This document shows, piece after piece, positions 48,982 through 58,263 of a stretch of DNA of 64,000 bases. Location of the stretch: contig NZ_JAVAMB010000001.1 in assembly GCF_030730925.1 (NCBI RefSeq), positions 744,001 through 808,000 of the forward strand, read 5' to 3'. The notes beneath the pieces are model-generated. The model was not told the origin of the DNA. It was given only the letters and a program-made list of their open reading frames with translations, and did not search any database. Position numbers and translations under genes: made by a program. Source of the DNA: Flavobacterium sp. DG2-3. Lineage in GTDB: Bacteria; Bacteroidota; Bacteroidia; Flavobacteriales; Flavobacteriaceae. Every line of letters starts with the position of its first letter. Position 1 is the first letter of the stretch.

Positions 48982-49512
48982 TTATTTATCGTGTAATATT
49001 ATTTTATCATCTTTACAATCAGCAATAATCTGATCGATTTTCTCTTCTGTCAGTTTTTCTTTGTAGAAATCACCCAACTGCATCATCGGAGCGTATCCGC
49101 AAGCGCCTAAACATTCTACACCAGCAATGGTAAACATTCCGTCTGGAGTTGTTTCGCCCATTTTAATGCCTAGTTTTTCAGAAGTGTAATCCATCAAATC
49201 CTCAGCACCTCTTAAACAGCAGCAAGAAGTCTGGCAGAACTCAAACATATACTTACCAATTGGCTTTTGGTTGAACATCGTATAGAAAGTAACCACCTCA
49301 TAAACCTCGATCGGTTTTATCTGAAGAATCTCGGCAACTTTATCTTGAAGTTCAATGCTAAGCCAGTTGTTGTGCGCATCCTGAACTTCGTGCAAAACAG
49401 GCAATAAAGCCGATTTTTGTTTGCCCTCAGGATAATGACTGATCAATTCATTGATGCGGTTCATCAATGCCTCAGTCATATTTATTTCTTGTTTGTAATG
49501 TTTACGTTCCAT
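48982..49512 (-). CDS. nuoE: NADH-quinone oxidoreductase subunit E (2Fe-2S)
   Basis: 176 residues; an in-frame ATG at 49479 is a possible shorter start. Thioredoxin-like fold with 2Fe-2S ligands CQTSCCC and CLGACGYAPM (cluster N1a). It partners with NuoF. A 264-base repeat-rich spacer separates it from nuoD. Confidence 0.95.
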   Translation of the reverse strand: MERKHYKQEINMTEALMNRINELISHYPEGKQKSALLPVLHEVQDAHNNWLSIELQDKVAEILQIKPIEVYEVVTFYTMFNQKPIGKYMFEFCQTSCCCLRGAEDLMDYTSEKLGIKMGETTPDGMFTIAGVECLGACGYAPMMQLGDFYKEKLTEEKIDQIIADCKDDKIILHDK

Positions 49513-49776
49513 TTTTATTTTAGATTTTAGATTTTAGTCCCGATAGCTATCGGGATAGATTTTTTCAAATCTTTGTCCAATCCGTATTCTGCAATCTTGT
49601 TAATTTTAGATTTCTGAGTTTAGATTTTAGATTTTTTCAAATCTGTATCTATAATCCGTATCTATAATTTTTTTTAAGTTTTAGATTCTTCAATCTTTAT
49701 TTGGGTTCGATTTAGAAATCTAAATTTTAAAATCTGCATAGTAATCTAAAATCTAAACTCTTAAATCTACAATCAA
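49513..49776. repeat. Repeat-rich spacer in the nuo operon (nuoD-nuoE)
   Basis: The spacer has runs of TTTAGATTTTAGATTTT near nuoE and AAAATCTAAAATCT-type words near nuoD, which are complementary and could fold the spacer into one long hairpin. Within it, TCCCGATAGCTATCGGGA (49538-49555) is a perfect 18-base palindrome. There is no credible open frame. Confidence 0.65.
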
Positions 49777-51015
49777 TTACGCGTCTAATTCTCCTGCAAT
49801 TACGTTCAAACTTGATAGAATGATAATTGCATCAGAAAGCATAGCGCCTTTAATCATTTCTGGGAATGCTTGATAATAAATAAAGCAAGGTCTTCTGAAA
49901 TGTAATCTATATGGAGTTCTACTTCCGTCTGTTACTAAATAGAATCCAAGTTCTCCATTTCCTCCTTCTACTGGGTGATATACTTCTGCAACTGGTACAG
50001 GAACTTCTCCCATTACGATCTTAAAGTGATAAATTAAAGATTCCATAGAAGTGTAAACATCTTCTTTTGGAGGAAGGTAGTAATCTGGAACTTCAGCATG
50101 GTATTCGTTTCCTGGAGGCATTTTCTCTAATGCCTGACGAATAATGCTTAAACTTTCCCAAACTTCAGCATTACGAACACAGAAACGATCGTAAGTGTCT
50201 CCTGATTTTCCAACAGGAACAATAAAATCGAAATCTTCGTAAGAAGAATAAGGTTGTGCTACACGTACGTCGTAATCAACTCCTGCAGCACGTAAGTTTG
50301 GACCTGTAAATCCGTAAGCCATAGCTTTTTCAGCAGTAATACCACCTACGTTTACAGTTCTGTCAAGGAAAATTCTATTTCTTTCGAATAAGTTTTGGAA
50401 TTCCTGCCAAACTGGAGGGAATTCTTCAAGGAAAGCATCTAGTTTTTTGAAAACTTCTGGAGACCAGTCTCTTTCAAAACCACCAATTCTTCCCATATTG
50501 GTTGTTAAACGAGCACCACAAATTTCTTCGTAGATTTCGTAGATTTTTTCTCTAAATTGGAAAACGTATAAGAAACCAGTATACGCACCAGTATCTACAC
50601 CTAAAATTCCGTTACAGATAATGTGGTCTGTAATACGAGCCAGCTCCATAACGATAACTCTCAAATATTGAGCTCTTTTCGGAACTTCAATACCTAATAG
50701 TTTTTCTACTGTCATCCACCATCCCATATTATTAATAGGAGATGAACAATAGTTCATACGGTCTGTAAGAGGTGTGATTTGATAAAAAGGACGATTTTCG
50801 GCAATTTTTTCGAAAGCTCTGTGGATGTAACCAATAGTTGGCTCAGCCTCAAGAATTTTTTCACCATCCATCAACAAGATATTTTGGAAAATACCGTGTG
50901 TAGCTGGGTGAGTCGGACCTAAATTCAGTACAGAAAGTTCGCTTCCGTCGTCATTTAGTCTCTCCTTAATTATTTTAGCATAACGATGCTCTGGTGGTAA
51001 TAATAGTTCTGACAT
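49777..51015 (-). CDS. nuoD: NADH-quinone oxidoreductase subunit D
   Basis: 412 residues. 49-kDa subunit that forms the quinone pocket with NuoB. LNLGPTHPATHGIFQN with the conserved His pair, IGYIHRAFEK and the C-terminal DPVMGEVDR-like region (SDAIIILSSLNVIAGELDA) are diagnostic. It is separate from NuoC, unlike the fused NuoCD of enterics. Confidence 0.97.
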   Translation of the reverse strand: MSELLLPPEHRYAKIIKERLNDDGSELSVLNLGPTHPATHGIFQNILLMDGEKILEAEPTIGYIHRAFEKIAENRPFYQITPLTDRMNYCSSPINNMGWWMTVEKLLGIEVPKRAQYLRVIVMELARITDHIICNGILGVDTGAYTGFLYVFQFREKIYEIYEEICGARLTTNMGRIGGFERDWSPEVFKKLDAFLEEFPPVWQEFQNLFERNRIFLDRTVNVGGITAEKAMAYGFTGPNLRAAGVDYDVRVAQPYSSYEDFDFIVPVGKSGDTYDRFCVRNAEVWESLSIIRQALEKMPPGNEYHAEVPDYYLPPKEDVYTSMESLIYHFKIVMGEVPVPVAEVYHPVEGGNGELGFYLVTDGSRTPYRLHFRRPCFIYYQAFPEMIKGAMLSDAIIILSSLNVIAGELDA

Positions 51016-51036
51016 TTTATAATGTTGAATTATTTT

Positions 51037-51558
51037 TTAGCAATTTGTTGTTGTTCTTCCAAAGAACCTGTCATCCTTATCAGTTCTTCCGCTGTCTTCC
51101 AATGGGAATTCTTTTCTCATTGGGTGAGACTGCATTTCGTCCATATTCAAAATACGTTTCAATTGTGGATGGCCTATAAAGTCAATTCCATAGAAATCGA
51201 AAGTTTCTCTTTCCATCCAGTTGGAAGACAAGAAAATATTTGAAATTGATTTTATTTCTGGTTTTTCTCCGTTTAGAAAAACTTTGATTTTTAATCTTTT
51301 GTTTTCGTACCAGTTGTGTAAATGATATACAACTGCAAACTGACGTTCTGCTTCATTATCTGGGTAATGAATACCGCATAAGTCAGTTAAGAAATGAAAT
51401 TTTAATTCTGGATCGTTTTTAAGGAATAGAATCAACGGTGTGATTTTATCAGCCGAAGCTTCTAAAGAAAAAATATCTCTTTCTTGTTGAAAGTTAAAAA
51501 CATCATTGCTGAATGTTTCTACAAGTTTGTCTTGAATTTGGGTATTTTCTAAAGCCAT
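51037..51558 (-). CDS. nuoC: NADH-quinone oxidoreductase subunit C
   Basis: 173 residues. 30-kDa subunit; LTDLCGIHYPD, FNWMEREtFDfyGI-type segment (SSNWMERETFDFYGIDFIGH) and LKRILNMDEMQSHPMRKEFPL are the family motifs. It starts one base after the nuoB stop. Confidence 0.96.
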   Translation of the reverse strand: MALENTQIQDKLVETFSNDVFNFQQERDIFSLEASADKITPLILFLKNDPELKFHFLTDLCGIHYPDNEAERQFAVVYHLHNWYENKRLKIKVFLNGEKPEIKSISNIFLSSNWMERETFDFYGIDFIGHPQLKRILNMDEMQSHPMRKEFPLEDSGRTDKDDRFFGRTTTNC

Positions 51559-51559
51559 C

Positions 51560-52108
51560 TTATGAGATATTATATGAAGCTAATAATTCTTGATATTCTG
51601 GTGAGCTTCTTCGTCTCACAGATTCGCTTTTTACTAAATCTTGCAATCTCATAACTCCATCAACAATTTGTTCTGGTCTTGGCGGGCATCCTGGCACATA
51701 AACGTCAACCGGAATTACTTTGTCAATTCCTTGAAGAACAGAGTAGGTATCAAAAACTCCTCCTGAAGAAGCACAAGCTCCAACAGCAATTACCCAGCGT
51801 GGTTCAGACATTTGTTCGTAAACTTGTCTTAAAATTGGCGCCATTTTTTTAGAAATAGTTCCCATTACTAAAAGCATATCAGCTTGACGAGGAGAGAAAC
51901 TTACACGTTCAGAACCAAATCGAGCTAAATCGTAGTGAGATGCCATTGTTGCCATGAATTCAATACCACAGCATGAAGTCGCGAAAGGAAGCGGCCATAA
52001 TGAGTTGGCTCTTGCTAAACCAACAACATCACTAAGTTTTGTAGCGAAGAAACCTTCACCAGTAACTCCTTCTGGCGGCGCAACCATATTTACTTTTGAA
52101 TCGCTCAT
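51560..52108 (-). CDS. nuoB: NADH-quinone oxidoreductase subunit B (cluster N2)
   Basis: 182 residues. The four cysteines for the N2 4Fe-4S cluster are in ATSCCGIEF, GACASSGG and GCPPRPE. It delivers electrons to quinone. The 150-base spacer to nuoA is repeat-rich. Confidence 0.97.
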   Translation of the reverse strand: MSDSKVNMVAPPEGVTGEGFFATKLSDVVGLARANSLWPLPFATSCCGIEFMATMASHYDLARFGSERVSFSPRQADMLLVMGTISKKMAPILRQVYEQMSEPRWVIAVGACASSGGVFDTYSVLQGIDKVIPVDVYVPGCPPRPEQIVDGVMRLQDLVKSESVRRRSSPEYQELLASYNIS

Positions 52109-52258
52109 TTTATTTTAGATTTCTGATTTTAGATTTTAGATTTTTTAAATCGTAAAAAGTAAAATCAATTTTTTAAATCAGTACTTTAAATTTGAGTTCA
52201 AATTTTAAATCTCAGTATTAGATAAATCTAAAATCTCAGATCTAAAATCTAAAATCAT
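52109..52258. repeat. Repeat-rich spacer in the nuo operon (nuoA-nuoB)
   Basis: TTTTAGATTTCTGATTTTAG-type sequence at the nuoB side is complementary to AAATCTAAAATCTCAGATC-type sequence at the nuoA side, the same AGATTTT word as in 49513-49776. No open frame is credible. Confidence 0.6.
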
Positions 52259-52624
52259 TTATTCCCACTCTAATGCCTTCTTTTTGATGATATAAAAGAA
52301 ACCAACTAAAAGCAGAGACATGAAAACTATCATTTTTAACATTCCTTCAACTCCTAAGTCTTTGAAGTTTACTGCCCATGGGTAAAGGAAAATAACCTCT
52401 ACGTCGAATAATACGAACAAAATAGCAACTAAGAAGTATTTTACTGAGAAAGGAATACGGGCGTTACCAACAGATTCGATACCGCATTCGAAGTTTTTAT
52501 CTTTAACTTCAGAGGTTCTTCTAGGTCCTAATTTTCCAGAAATAATGATTGTTCCTACCACAAAACCAACAGCTAGAATAAACTGCATTAAAATAGGAAT
52601 GTAACTGTATTGATCAGATTGCAT
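52259..52624 (-). CDS. nuoA: NADH-quinone oxidoreductase subunit A
   Basis: 121 residues from ATG 52624. The frame runs back to 52687, but a promoter occupies 52657-52687, so the longer start would not be transcribed. Three membrane segments; KNFECGIESVGNARIPFSVKYF (switch loop Cys) and VEVIFLYPWAV identify NuoA. First gene of the operon. Confidence 0.96.
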   Translation of the reverse strand: MQSDQYSYIPILMQFILAVGFVVGTIIISGKLGPRRTSEVKDKNFECGIESVGNARIPFSVKYFLVAILFVLFDVEVIFLYPWAVNFKDLGVEGMLKMIVFMSLLLVGFFYIIKKKALEWE

Positions 52625-52656
52625 AAACTTCGATTTTTTACTTAAAAAATGAGCCA

Positions 52657-52687
52657 CAAAGATAACTTGGAACTCTGTAAAACACAA
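52657..52687 (-). promoter_or_regulatory. Promoter of the nuo operon
   Basis: Minus-strand TTG (52685-52687), 20 bases, TATCTTTG (52657-52664). It lies 33 bases before ATG 52624 and decides the nuoA start. Confidence 0.7.
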
Positions 52688-52794
52688 GCTAAAGGAGGAG
52701 ATAAGTAGTGCTTGAAACCGCGTTTATGTGTAATTTTTATTCATTATAAATAACATTGCGTTATTTTAATATTTTTTTAAGAAATGGGTAAAAA

Positions 52795-52822
52795 AAAACG
52801 TCCCGATATTTCGAGACGTTTT
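52795..52822 (-). terminator. Terminator after the cold-shock gene
   Basis: AAAACGTC (52795-52802) pairs with GACGTTTT (52815-52822); an A-run on the plus side becomes a T-run on the minus transcript. It lies 45 bases past the csp stop. Confidence 0.75.
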
Positions 52823-52866
52823 CTGAGACCATTCAGAGGCAAAAAAAATAAATTGCTATATTTTTC

Positions 52867-53061
52867 TTAGATTACTGCTACTTTAGCAGCAACTTTCCCT
52901 TTTCTTCCTTCTTCTTCTTCGTAGCTTACACGGTCACCTTCGCGTAATTCTTCCGCGTTAATTCCTGAAGCGTGAACGAAGATGTCCTTTCCTGTTTCTT
53001 CGTCTGTAATGAATCCATAACCTTTAGATTCATTGAAAAATTTTACTGTACCTGTACGCAT
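52867..53061 (-). CDS. CspA-family cold-shock protein
   Basis: 64 residues, a single cold-shock domain. RNP1 (KGYGFI) and RNP2 (IFVHAS) are present, and the C-terminus is EEEGRKGKVAAKVAVI. It binds single-stranded RNA or DNA and melts RNA secondary structure. Single gene with its own promoter and terminator. Confidence 0.96.
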   Translation of the reverse strand: MRTGTVKFFNESKGYGFITDEETGKDIFVHASGINAEELREGDRVSYEEEEGRKGKVAAKVAVI

Positions 53062-53090
53062 TGTAATTGTAATAATAATTTATAATAAAA

Positions 53091-53117
53091 CAAATGTAAT
53101 ATATAAAATAATACAAA
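53091..53117 (-). promoter_or_regulatory. Probable promoter of the cold-shock gene
   Basis: Minus-strand TTTG (53114-53117), 15 bases, TACATTTG (53091-53098). The -7 element is perfect but the spacer is short. The leader would be about 25 bases. The rest of 53062-53368 is AT-rich without a gene. Confidence 0.5.
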
Positions 53118-53312
53118 AGACATCTACGTGTTAATTTTTTGTAAAAATTATTGATTTACAGTGTTTTTACGCGGTTTATTGCATCAATTTATTTATAGAA
53201 TAGTGAAATTTGCGAATCATTAATTGTAAGAATCTAAAAATATTGCATTTGTAAGAATTTGATAATTCAAAAAAAATAGCCTTAAGATTTTTCTTAACAT
53301 TTTATTAAACCA

Positions 53313-53342
53313 AAAAACGCGCTGCAATTGCAACGCGTTTTT
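53313..53342 (-). terminator. Terminator of aspS
   Basis: AAAAACGCG (53313-53321) pairs with CGCGTTTTT (53334-53342), with an inner TGCAATTGCA palindrome. It lies 27 bases past the aspS stop. Confidence 0.85.
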
Positions 53343-53368
53343 AGTTTTTATGAAGGAACTATTTAAAA

Positions 53369-55120
53369 CTAAGCAATATCTACTTTAATTTTTAGTTCTT
53401 TTAATTGTGCATCATCAATTGCAGCAGGTGCATCGATCATTACGTCGCGCCCAGAATTATTTTTTGGGAAAGCGATAAAATCTCTAATTGTTTCTTGTCC
53501 GCCTAAGATGGCAACCAATCTATCCAAACCAAAAGCAAGCCCTCCGTGTGGCGGTGCTCCAAATTGGAAAGCATCCATTAAGAAACCAAATTGCGCTTTT
53601 GCTTCTTCTTCGGTAAATCCTAAATATTTAAACATCAATTGCTGTGTCGCCTTATCGTGGATACGAATAGATCCTCCACCAATTTCGTTACCGTTCAAAA
53701 CCATGTCGTATGCATTTGCGCGAACTTTTCCCGGATCAGTTTCCAATAAAGCCATATCTTCTGGTTTTGGAGAAGTAAATGGATGGTGCATAGCGTGGTA
53801 ACGGCCGCTTTCTTCGTCAAGCTCTAATAGTGGGAAATCTACAACCCAAAGAGGTGCAAATTCTTCTGGATTACGCAATCCTAAACGAGTTGCTAGTTCC
53901 ATACGTAAAGCAGAAAGCTGAGCACGTGTTTTGTTTGCAGGACCAGAAAGTACAAAAATCATATCGCCAGGATTTGCTTCTGTTGCTTTTGCCCAGTTTG
54001 CCAAATCGTCTTGATCGTAGAATTTATCTACAGATGATTTATATGTTCCGTCTTCGTTGCATTTTACATAAACCATTCCAGATGCGCCAACTTGCGGACG
54101 CTTTACCCAGTCAATTAATCCGTCAATTTCTTTACGAGTGTAGTTTCCTGCTCCCGGAACAGCAATTCCGACAACTAATTCTGCTGCATTGAATACAGGA
54201 AATTCTTTATGCTGTGCAAACTCGTTTAATTCTCCAAACTTCATTCCGAAACGAATGTCCGGTTTGTCGTTTCCGTATGTTTTCATGGCATAGTCGTAAG
54301 TAATTCTTGGGAATTTCTCTACTTCAATACCTTTAATTTCTTTTAATAAATGTCTTGTCAATCCTTCAAAAACATTCAAAATATCTTCTTGTTCCACAAA
54401 TGCCATTTCGCAGTCAATCTGTGTAAACTCAGGCTGACGGTCTGCACGTAAATCTTCATCACGGAAACATTTTACAATTTGGAAATATTTATCCATTCCT
54501 CCAACCATCAAAAGCTGTTTGAAAGTTTGTGGCGATTGCGGTAAAGCATAAAACTGACCTTCGTTCATACGGCTTGGCACAACGAAATCTCTTGCTCCTT
54601 CTGGAGTAGATTTAATTAAATAAGGAGTTTCAACTTCACAGAAATCCAAATCAGATAAATATTTACGAACTTCCATTGCCACTTTGTGACGGAACAATAA
54701 ACTGTTTTTTACTGGATTTCTTCTGATGTCCAAATAACGGTATTTCATTCTGATATCTTCACCACCGTCTGTTTCATCTTCAATCGTAAAAGGAGGAGTT
54801 AAAGCCGAATTTAAAATCGTTAATTCAGAAACTAAAATTTCGATTTCACCTGTTGGAATATTTTTGTTTTTAGCTTCACGCTCAATTACAGTTCCTTTTA
54901 CCTGAATAACAAATTCTCTTCCTAGAGTTTTTGCCAATTCAAAAACGGTTTTATCGGTACGGCTTTCGTCAAAAATAAGTTGTGTAATTCCGTAACGGTC
55001 ACGTAAGTCAACCCAATTCATAAATCCTTTATCACGAGATTTTTGAACCCATCCCGCTAGTGTAACTTCCGTATTAATATTTGAGGCATTTAATTCGCCA
55101 CAATTATGACTTCTATACAT
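53369..55120 (-). CDS. aspS: Aspartyl-tRNA synthetase
   Basis: 583 residues from ATG 55120 ([10 protein letters not shown] is the usual N-terminus); the frame continues to 55153, but a -7-like TACTTTTG at 55139-55146 lies in that extension. OB-fold anticodon-binding domain (about 1-110), class II motif 2 ([19 protein letters not shown]), the bacterial GAD insertion domain (about 285-420), and motif 3 ([13 protein letters not shown]). It charges tRNA-Asp. The bacterial-type architecture leaves open whether it also charges tRNA-Asn. Confidence 0.97.
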   Translation of the reverse strand: MYRSHNCGELNASNINTEVTLAGWVQKSRDKGFMNWVDLRDRYGITQLIFDESRTDKTVFELAKTLGREFVIQVKGTVIEREAKNKNIPTGEIEILVSELTILNSALTPPFTIEDETDGGEDIRMKYRYLDIRRNPVKNSLLFRHKVAMEVRKYLSDLDFCEVETPYLIKSTPEGARDFVVPSRMNEGQFYALPQSPQTFKQLLMVGGMDKYFQIVKCFRDEDLRADRQPEFTQIDCEMAFVEQEDILNVFEGLTRHLLKEIKGIEVEKFPRITYDYAMKTYGNDKPDIRFGMKFGELNEFAQHKEFPVFNAAELVVGIAVPGAGNYTRKEIDGLIDWVKRPQVGASGMVYVKCNEDGTYKSSVDKFYDQDDLANWAKATEANPGDMIFVLSGPANKTRAQLSALRMELATRLGLRNPEEFAPLWVVDFPLLELDEESGRYHAMHHPFTSPKPEDMALLETDPGKVRANAYDMVLNGNEIGGGSIRIHDKATQQLMFKYLGFTEEEAKAQFGFLMDAFQFGAPPHGGLAFGLDRLVAILGGQETIRDFIAFPKNNSGRDVMIDAPAAIDDAQLKELKIKVDIA

Positions 55121-55277
55121 AATCAAAATTTTAGACTGCAAAAGTAAACACAAAATTCAAATTAATATAGTAAAGTGAGAAGTTGATGCAGAATAATTTT
55201 AAATATTTTGTTAATTGTCAAATCTGAAAGCTTTAATTTATTTAGTTTTGATTATCTAAAAACTAATTATAATACCT

Positions 55278-56273
55278 ATGAAAAAACTTTTTATTGCGGG
55301 TTTGGTAATTTTTAATGCTTTGAATGTTATCGGTCAAAGCAAAAATTCAATAAAATTTACCGCAAAGATTGCCAATAGAAATAGCGATACTCTTGTAATA
55401 AGAGGTAGAGATAATTTCAGACAAGTAATTCCAATTGATAAAAAGGAAGTTTTTGCTGCAACTTTTGATGCTCCTCAGGGTTTTTATGTGTTTTCTGACG
55501 GAAAGGAATCTTCTAATTTATACTTAAAGCCAAATTCTGAAATCAATTTAACAATGGATGCAAAAGAATTTGACGAAACTATTGTTTATAAAGGTAAAGG
55601 TGTTGATGAAAGTAATTTTTTAGCGCAGCAAGCCCTAAAGGACGAAAACTTTCAGAAAGATGCTTTTACTAAAGAACCAGCTGAATTTACTGCTTTGCTT
55701 GACGGCAAATTAAAATCGGATACAGAAACTTTAGAAAAGAATAATTTTGATCCAGAGTTTAAAAAATCTTTAAAACTTAGTTTCGAAAGTTTTCACCAAT
55801 ATGGCACAGAACAATACGAGAGAGTTGCAAAAGCTAATAAATTGACTGGAAAACCTTCTCCGGGTTTTGACTATGATAACTATAAAGGAGGAAAAACAAA
55901 ACTTTCTGACTTGAAAGGGAAATATGTTTACATTGATGTTTGGGCAACTTGGTGTGCACCTTGTAGAGCTGAGATTCCGTATTTACAAAAGATCGAAGAG
56001 AAATATCATGGAAAGAATATTGAATTTGTGAGTATTTCTATTGATAAATTGAAAGACACTGAGAAATGGAAAAAATTTGTAAATGATAAGCATCTTGGCG
56101 GTACACAGCTATTGGCTGACAAGGATTGGGAATCTGAGTTTGTTGTTAACTACGGTATATTAGGAATTCCGAGATTTATCTTGATAGATCCAAATGGAAA
56201 TATTCTGAAATCTGAAGCGGCAAGACCGTCTGATCCTGAATTAGATAAACAGCTTAGCGCATTATTGAACTAA
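55278..56273 (+). CDS. TlpA-like thiol-disulfide oxidoreductase with N-terminal DUF4369-like domain
   Basis: 331 residues. Signal peptide (MKKLFIAGLVIFNALNVIGQ), a beta-rich DUF4369-like domain (about 25-110), a helical linker, and a thioredoxin domain with WCAPC (Cys226, Cys229) and the cis-Pro motif GIPRFILIDPNG. It probably reduces or isomerises disulfides in the periplasm, for instance in cytochrome maturation. TAGTTTTG at 55243-55250 is a candidate -7 element. A terminator follows. Confidence 0.92.
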   Translation: MKKLFIAGLVIFNALNVIGQSKNSIKFTAKIANRNSDTLVIRGRDNFRQVIPIDKKEVFAATFDAPQGFYVFSDGKESSNLYLKPNSEINLTMDAKEFDETIVYKGKGVDESNFLAQQALKDENFQKDAFTKEPAEFTALLDGKLKSDTETLEKNNFDPEFKKSLKLSFESFHQYGTEQYERVAKANKLTGKPSPGFDYDNYKGGKTKLSDLKGKYVYIDVWATWCAPCRAEIPYLQKIEEKYHGKNIEFVSISIDKLKDTEKWKKFVNDKHLGGTQLLADKDWESEFVVNYGILGIPRFILIDPNGNILKSEAARPSDPELDKQLSALLN

Positions 56274-56330
56274 ATTTTTTACGAAATTTAAAACGTTTTC
56301 GTAAAATAGCATTTTTTATAGAATACTAGT

Positions 56331-56360
56331 AAAACCAGTGCCTGAGCGCTGGTTTTTTGT
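56331..56360 (+). terminator. Terminator after the TlpA-like gene
   Basis: AAAACCAGTGC pairs with GCGCTGGTTTT (56331-56356, one G-U wobble), followed by a T-run. Confidence 0.85.
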
Positions 56361-56484
56361 TTTTTTGAAGTTTTCCAATGTTAAGTTTTTATTCTATGTT
56401 ACCAAATTGTTAAGCAAAAGTTTTTTTAATGTAAACATTTGATTATATTTGATAAAGATTTCTTAACATTAAATACCTAAAGAT

Positions 56485-56832
56485 ATGAAAAAGAGTGTAA
56501 TTTTAGCTGCAATATTGTTCTCAGGAATTGTAGTTGCACAAGAAGGAAAGCCTGAATTGGAAGCTGCTGGAAACAAGGTAAAAGCAACGTATTACTATGA
56601 CAATGGTAAAGTACAGCAGGAAGGCTTTTTTAAAGACGGTAAATTAGACGGTGTTTGGGTATCTTATGACGTAAATGGAAACAAAAAAGCCGTTGGAGAA
56701 TATACAGACGGAGTAAAAACTGGAAATTGGATTTATTTTAATGAAAACAGTTTAAACGAAGTTGCGTATGTAGACAATAAAGTAAGCTCGGTTAAAAGCT
56801 TACAGAAAAATGCTTTAGCAAACAGAAATTAA
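56485..56832 (+). CDS. Small secreted MORN/YwqK-like repeat protein
   Basis: 115 residues. Signal peptide (MKKSVILAAILFSGIVVAQ), then MORN-2/YwqK-type repeats: TYYYDNGKVQQEGFFKDGKLDG, VWVSYDVNGNKKAVGEYTDGVKTG and NWIYFNENSLNEVAYVDNKV. YwqK-type proteins are sometimes labelled antitoxins, but nothing here supports a toxin-antitoxin pair; it stands alone. The role is unknown. TATATTTG at 56444-56451 is a candidate -7 element. Confidence 0.82.
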   Translation: MKKSVILAAILFSGIVVAQEGKPELEAAGNKVKATYYYDNGKVQQEGFFKDGKLDGVWVSYDVNGNKKAVGEYTDGVKTGNWIYFNENSLNEVAYVDNKVSSVKSLQKNALANRN

Positions 56833-56858
56833 TCATAATTTCAGAAACCCCAATTATA

Positions 56859-56892
56859 AAAAAACCGTCCCGATACATCGGGGCGGTTTTTT
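56859..56892. terminator. Bidirectional terminator
   Basis: AAACCGTCCCGA pairs with TCGGGGCGGTTT around TACA, flanked by A- and T-runs, between convergent genes. Confidence 0.85.
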
Positions 56893-58004
56893 TATGCTTT
56901 TACTTTTTTAGATTTTCTGTTTCTTCCATACCAAATTATAAATCCACTAACGGGTAGCGCGGCAGCAATTAAACTTACGGTAAAAGCTAAAATCTTTCCA
57001 GGAAGATCTAAAACTTGTCCGGTATGTATTCCGTAATTCATTTCTACAATTTGGAGTCCTAAAGTTTTTTTATCGAAAGTCTGGCTTTGAATTAATTTTC
57101 CGCTTGACGGATGAAAATAATAATTGCTCTGCTGATCATAGCGCAATGTATGCGGATAAGCGCCAGTGCTCACAATATCTCCTTTTTGCTGGGGAATCAT
57201 TATAAAAAACATTTCTGCTTTTGGCTCTAATTTCTGGGTCTGAATAAATGCTTTGTCAATTGCTGTAATCGAATTGGTTTTGAATGCAGTAGTATCAATT
57301 ACAGGAGTTTTGGTTTCGGCTGCTTTGTCTCCGCCCAAATTAAAAGATTTGTAAATTCCGTCGCCAACCCATTCGTAGGTAAAAGTAAGTCCAGTTATGG
57401 CTAGAATTAAGGCAATTATCGAAATGTAAAAACCTGTAGTATTGTGCCAATCATAATTGATACGTCGCCATTTGGCATTCCATTTAATGGTAAAACTTCT
57501 TTTGAGATCACTTTTTCGTTTTGGCCACCATTGTATAATTCCGGAAATGAGCAACAAAATAAAAATGATAGTTGCTCCACCAATAATATGTTTTCCGATA
57601 TAGTCGGGCAGAAGAAGATACAAATGAATGTATTCTACAATGATGAAGAAATCAGTTTCGGGATTTTCTGATTTTAGATATTTTCCCGTGTAGGGATTAA
57701 AATATAAATAAAGATTTCCGGTATCTGAATAGGTGTAAACAATTGCCGATCTGTTTTTTCCGTAATAAGCAACCATGCTGGCTTTGTTTTCTGGAACAGC
57801 TTGTTTTGCTTTTTCCTGCAATTCAGACGGCAATAAAAAAGGTTTGTTTTGAGGTTCAACCAAACGCCATTCTTTTCGGGTAATGTCTTTTATTTCGTCA
57901 TGAAAACAAAAAATACAACCCGTAATACAGACTACAAAAACAATAAGCCCAGAAATTAATCCGAGCCATTTGTGCAGAAATCGTATTTTGGTCTTGAATC
58001 CCAT
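56892..58004 (-). CDS. PepSY-associated membrane protein, iron operon
   Basis: 370 residues with four main hydrophobic segments: WLGLISGLIVFVVCITGCIFCF near the N-terminus, IIGGATIIFILLLISGIIQWWPKR, FYISIIALILAITGLTFTY, and a C-terminal FTVSLIAAALPVSGFIIWYGR. The HxxLGL start and DWHNTTGFY loop are typical of PepSY_TM proteins, which in several systems work as inner-membrane ferric-siderophore reductases. It lies downstream of a second PepSY gene, separated by 259 bases that hold a perfect 27-base inverted repeat. Confidence 0.88.
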   Translation of the reverse strand: MGFKTKIRFLHKWLGLISGLIVFVVCITGCIFCFHDEIKDITRKEWRLVEPQNKPFLLPSELQEKAKQAVPENKASMVAYYGKNRSAIVYTYSDTGNLYLYFNPYTGKYLKSENPETDFFIIVEYIHLYLLLPDYIGKHIIGGATIIFILLLISGIIQWWPKRKSDLKRSFTIKWNAKWRRINYDWHNTTGFYISIIALILAITGLTFTYEWVGDGIYKSFNLGGDKAAETKTPVIDTTAFKTNSITAIDKAFIQTQKLEPKAEMFFIMIPQQKGDIVSTGAYPHTLRYDQQSNYYFHPSSGKLIQSQTFDKKTLGLQIVEMNYGIHTGQVLDLPGKILAFTVSLIAAALPVSGFIIWYGRNRKSKKVKA

Positions 58005-58101
58005 TTTTTGATTAAAAGCGTAAAAGTATGCTCAAAATTTATAAGGGACAAGTTATTGTAAGTATTTTGTTTGAAAGTGGTTAATATGAGCGGAATAAAT
58101 T

Positions 58102-58216
58102 AATCTCGCAAAGTCGCGAAGTCGCAAAGTTTTTTTAGCCACAGATTAAAAAGATTAAAAGGATTTTTTTATCAGCGTGAAAGAAAAATTTTGCGACTTC
58201 GCGACTTTGCGAGATT
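58102..58216. repeat. Perfect 27-base inverted repeat between the two PepSY genes
   Basis: Arm 58102-58128 (AATCTCGCAAAGTCGCGAAG...) is exactly complementary to 58190-58216, with a 61-base spacer containing AGCCACAGATTAAAAAGATT, shared with 31130-31149. Confidence 0.75.
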
Positions 58217-58263
58217 CAAAAAAAACGTAGTGCCTTTGTGCCTTCGTGGCACAAAAAAACCTT

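Noticed and set aside
56485..56832. Reading the YwqK-like gene as an antitoxin of a toxin-antitoxin system
   Set aside because: No toxin gene is adjacent, and the protein has a signal peptide and MORN-like repeats.
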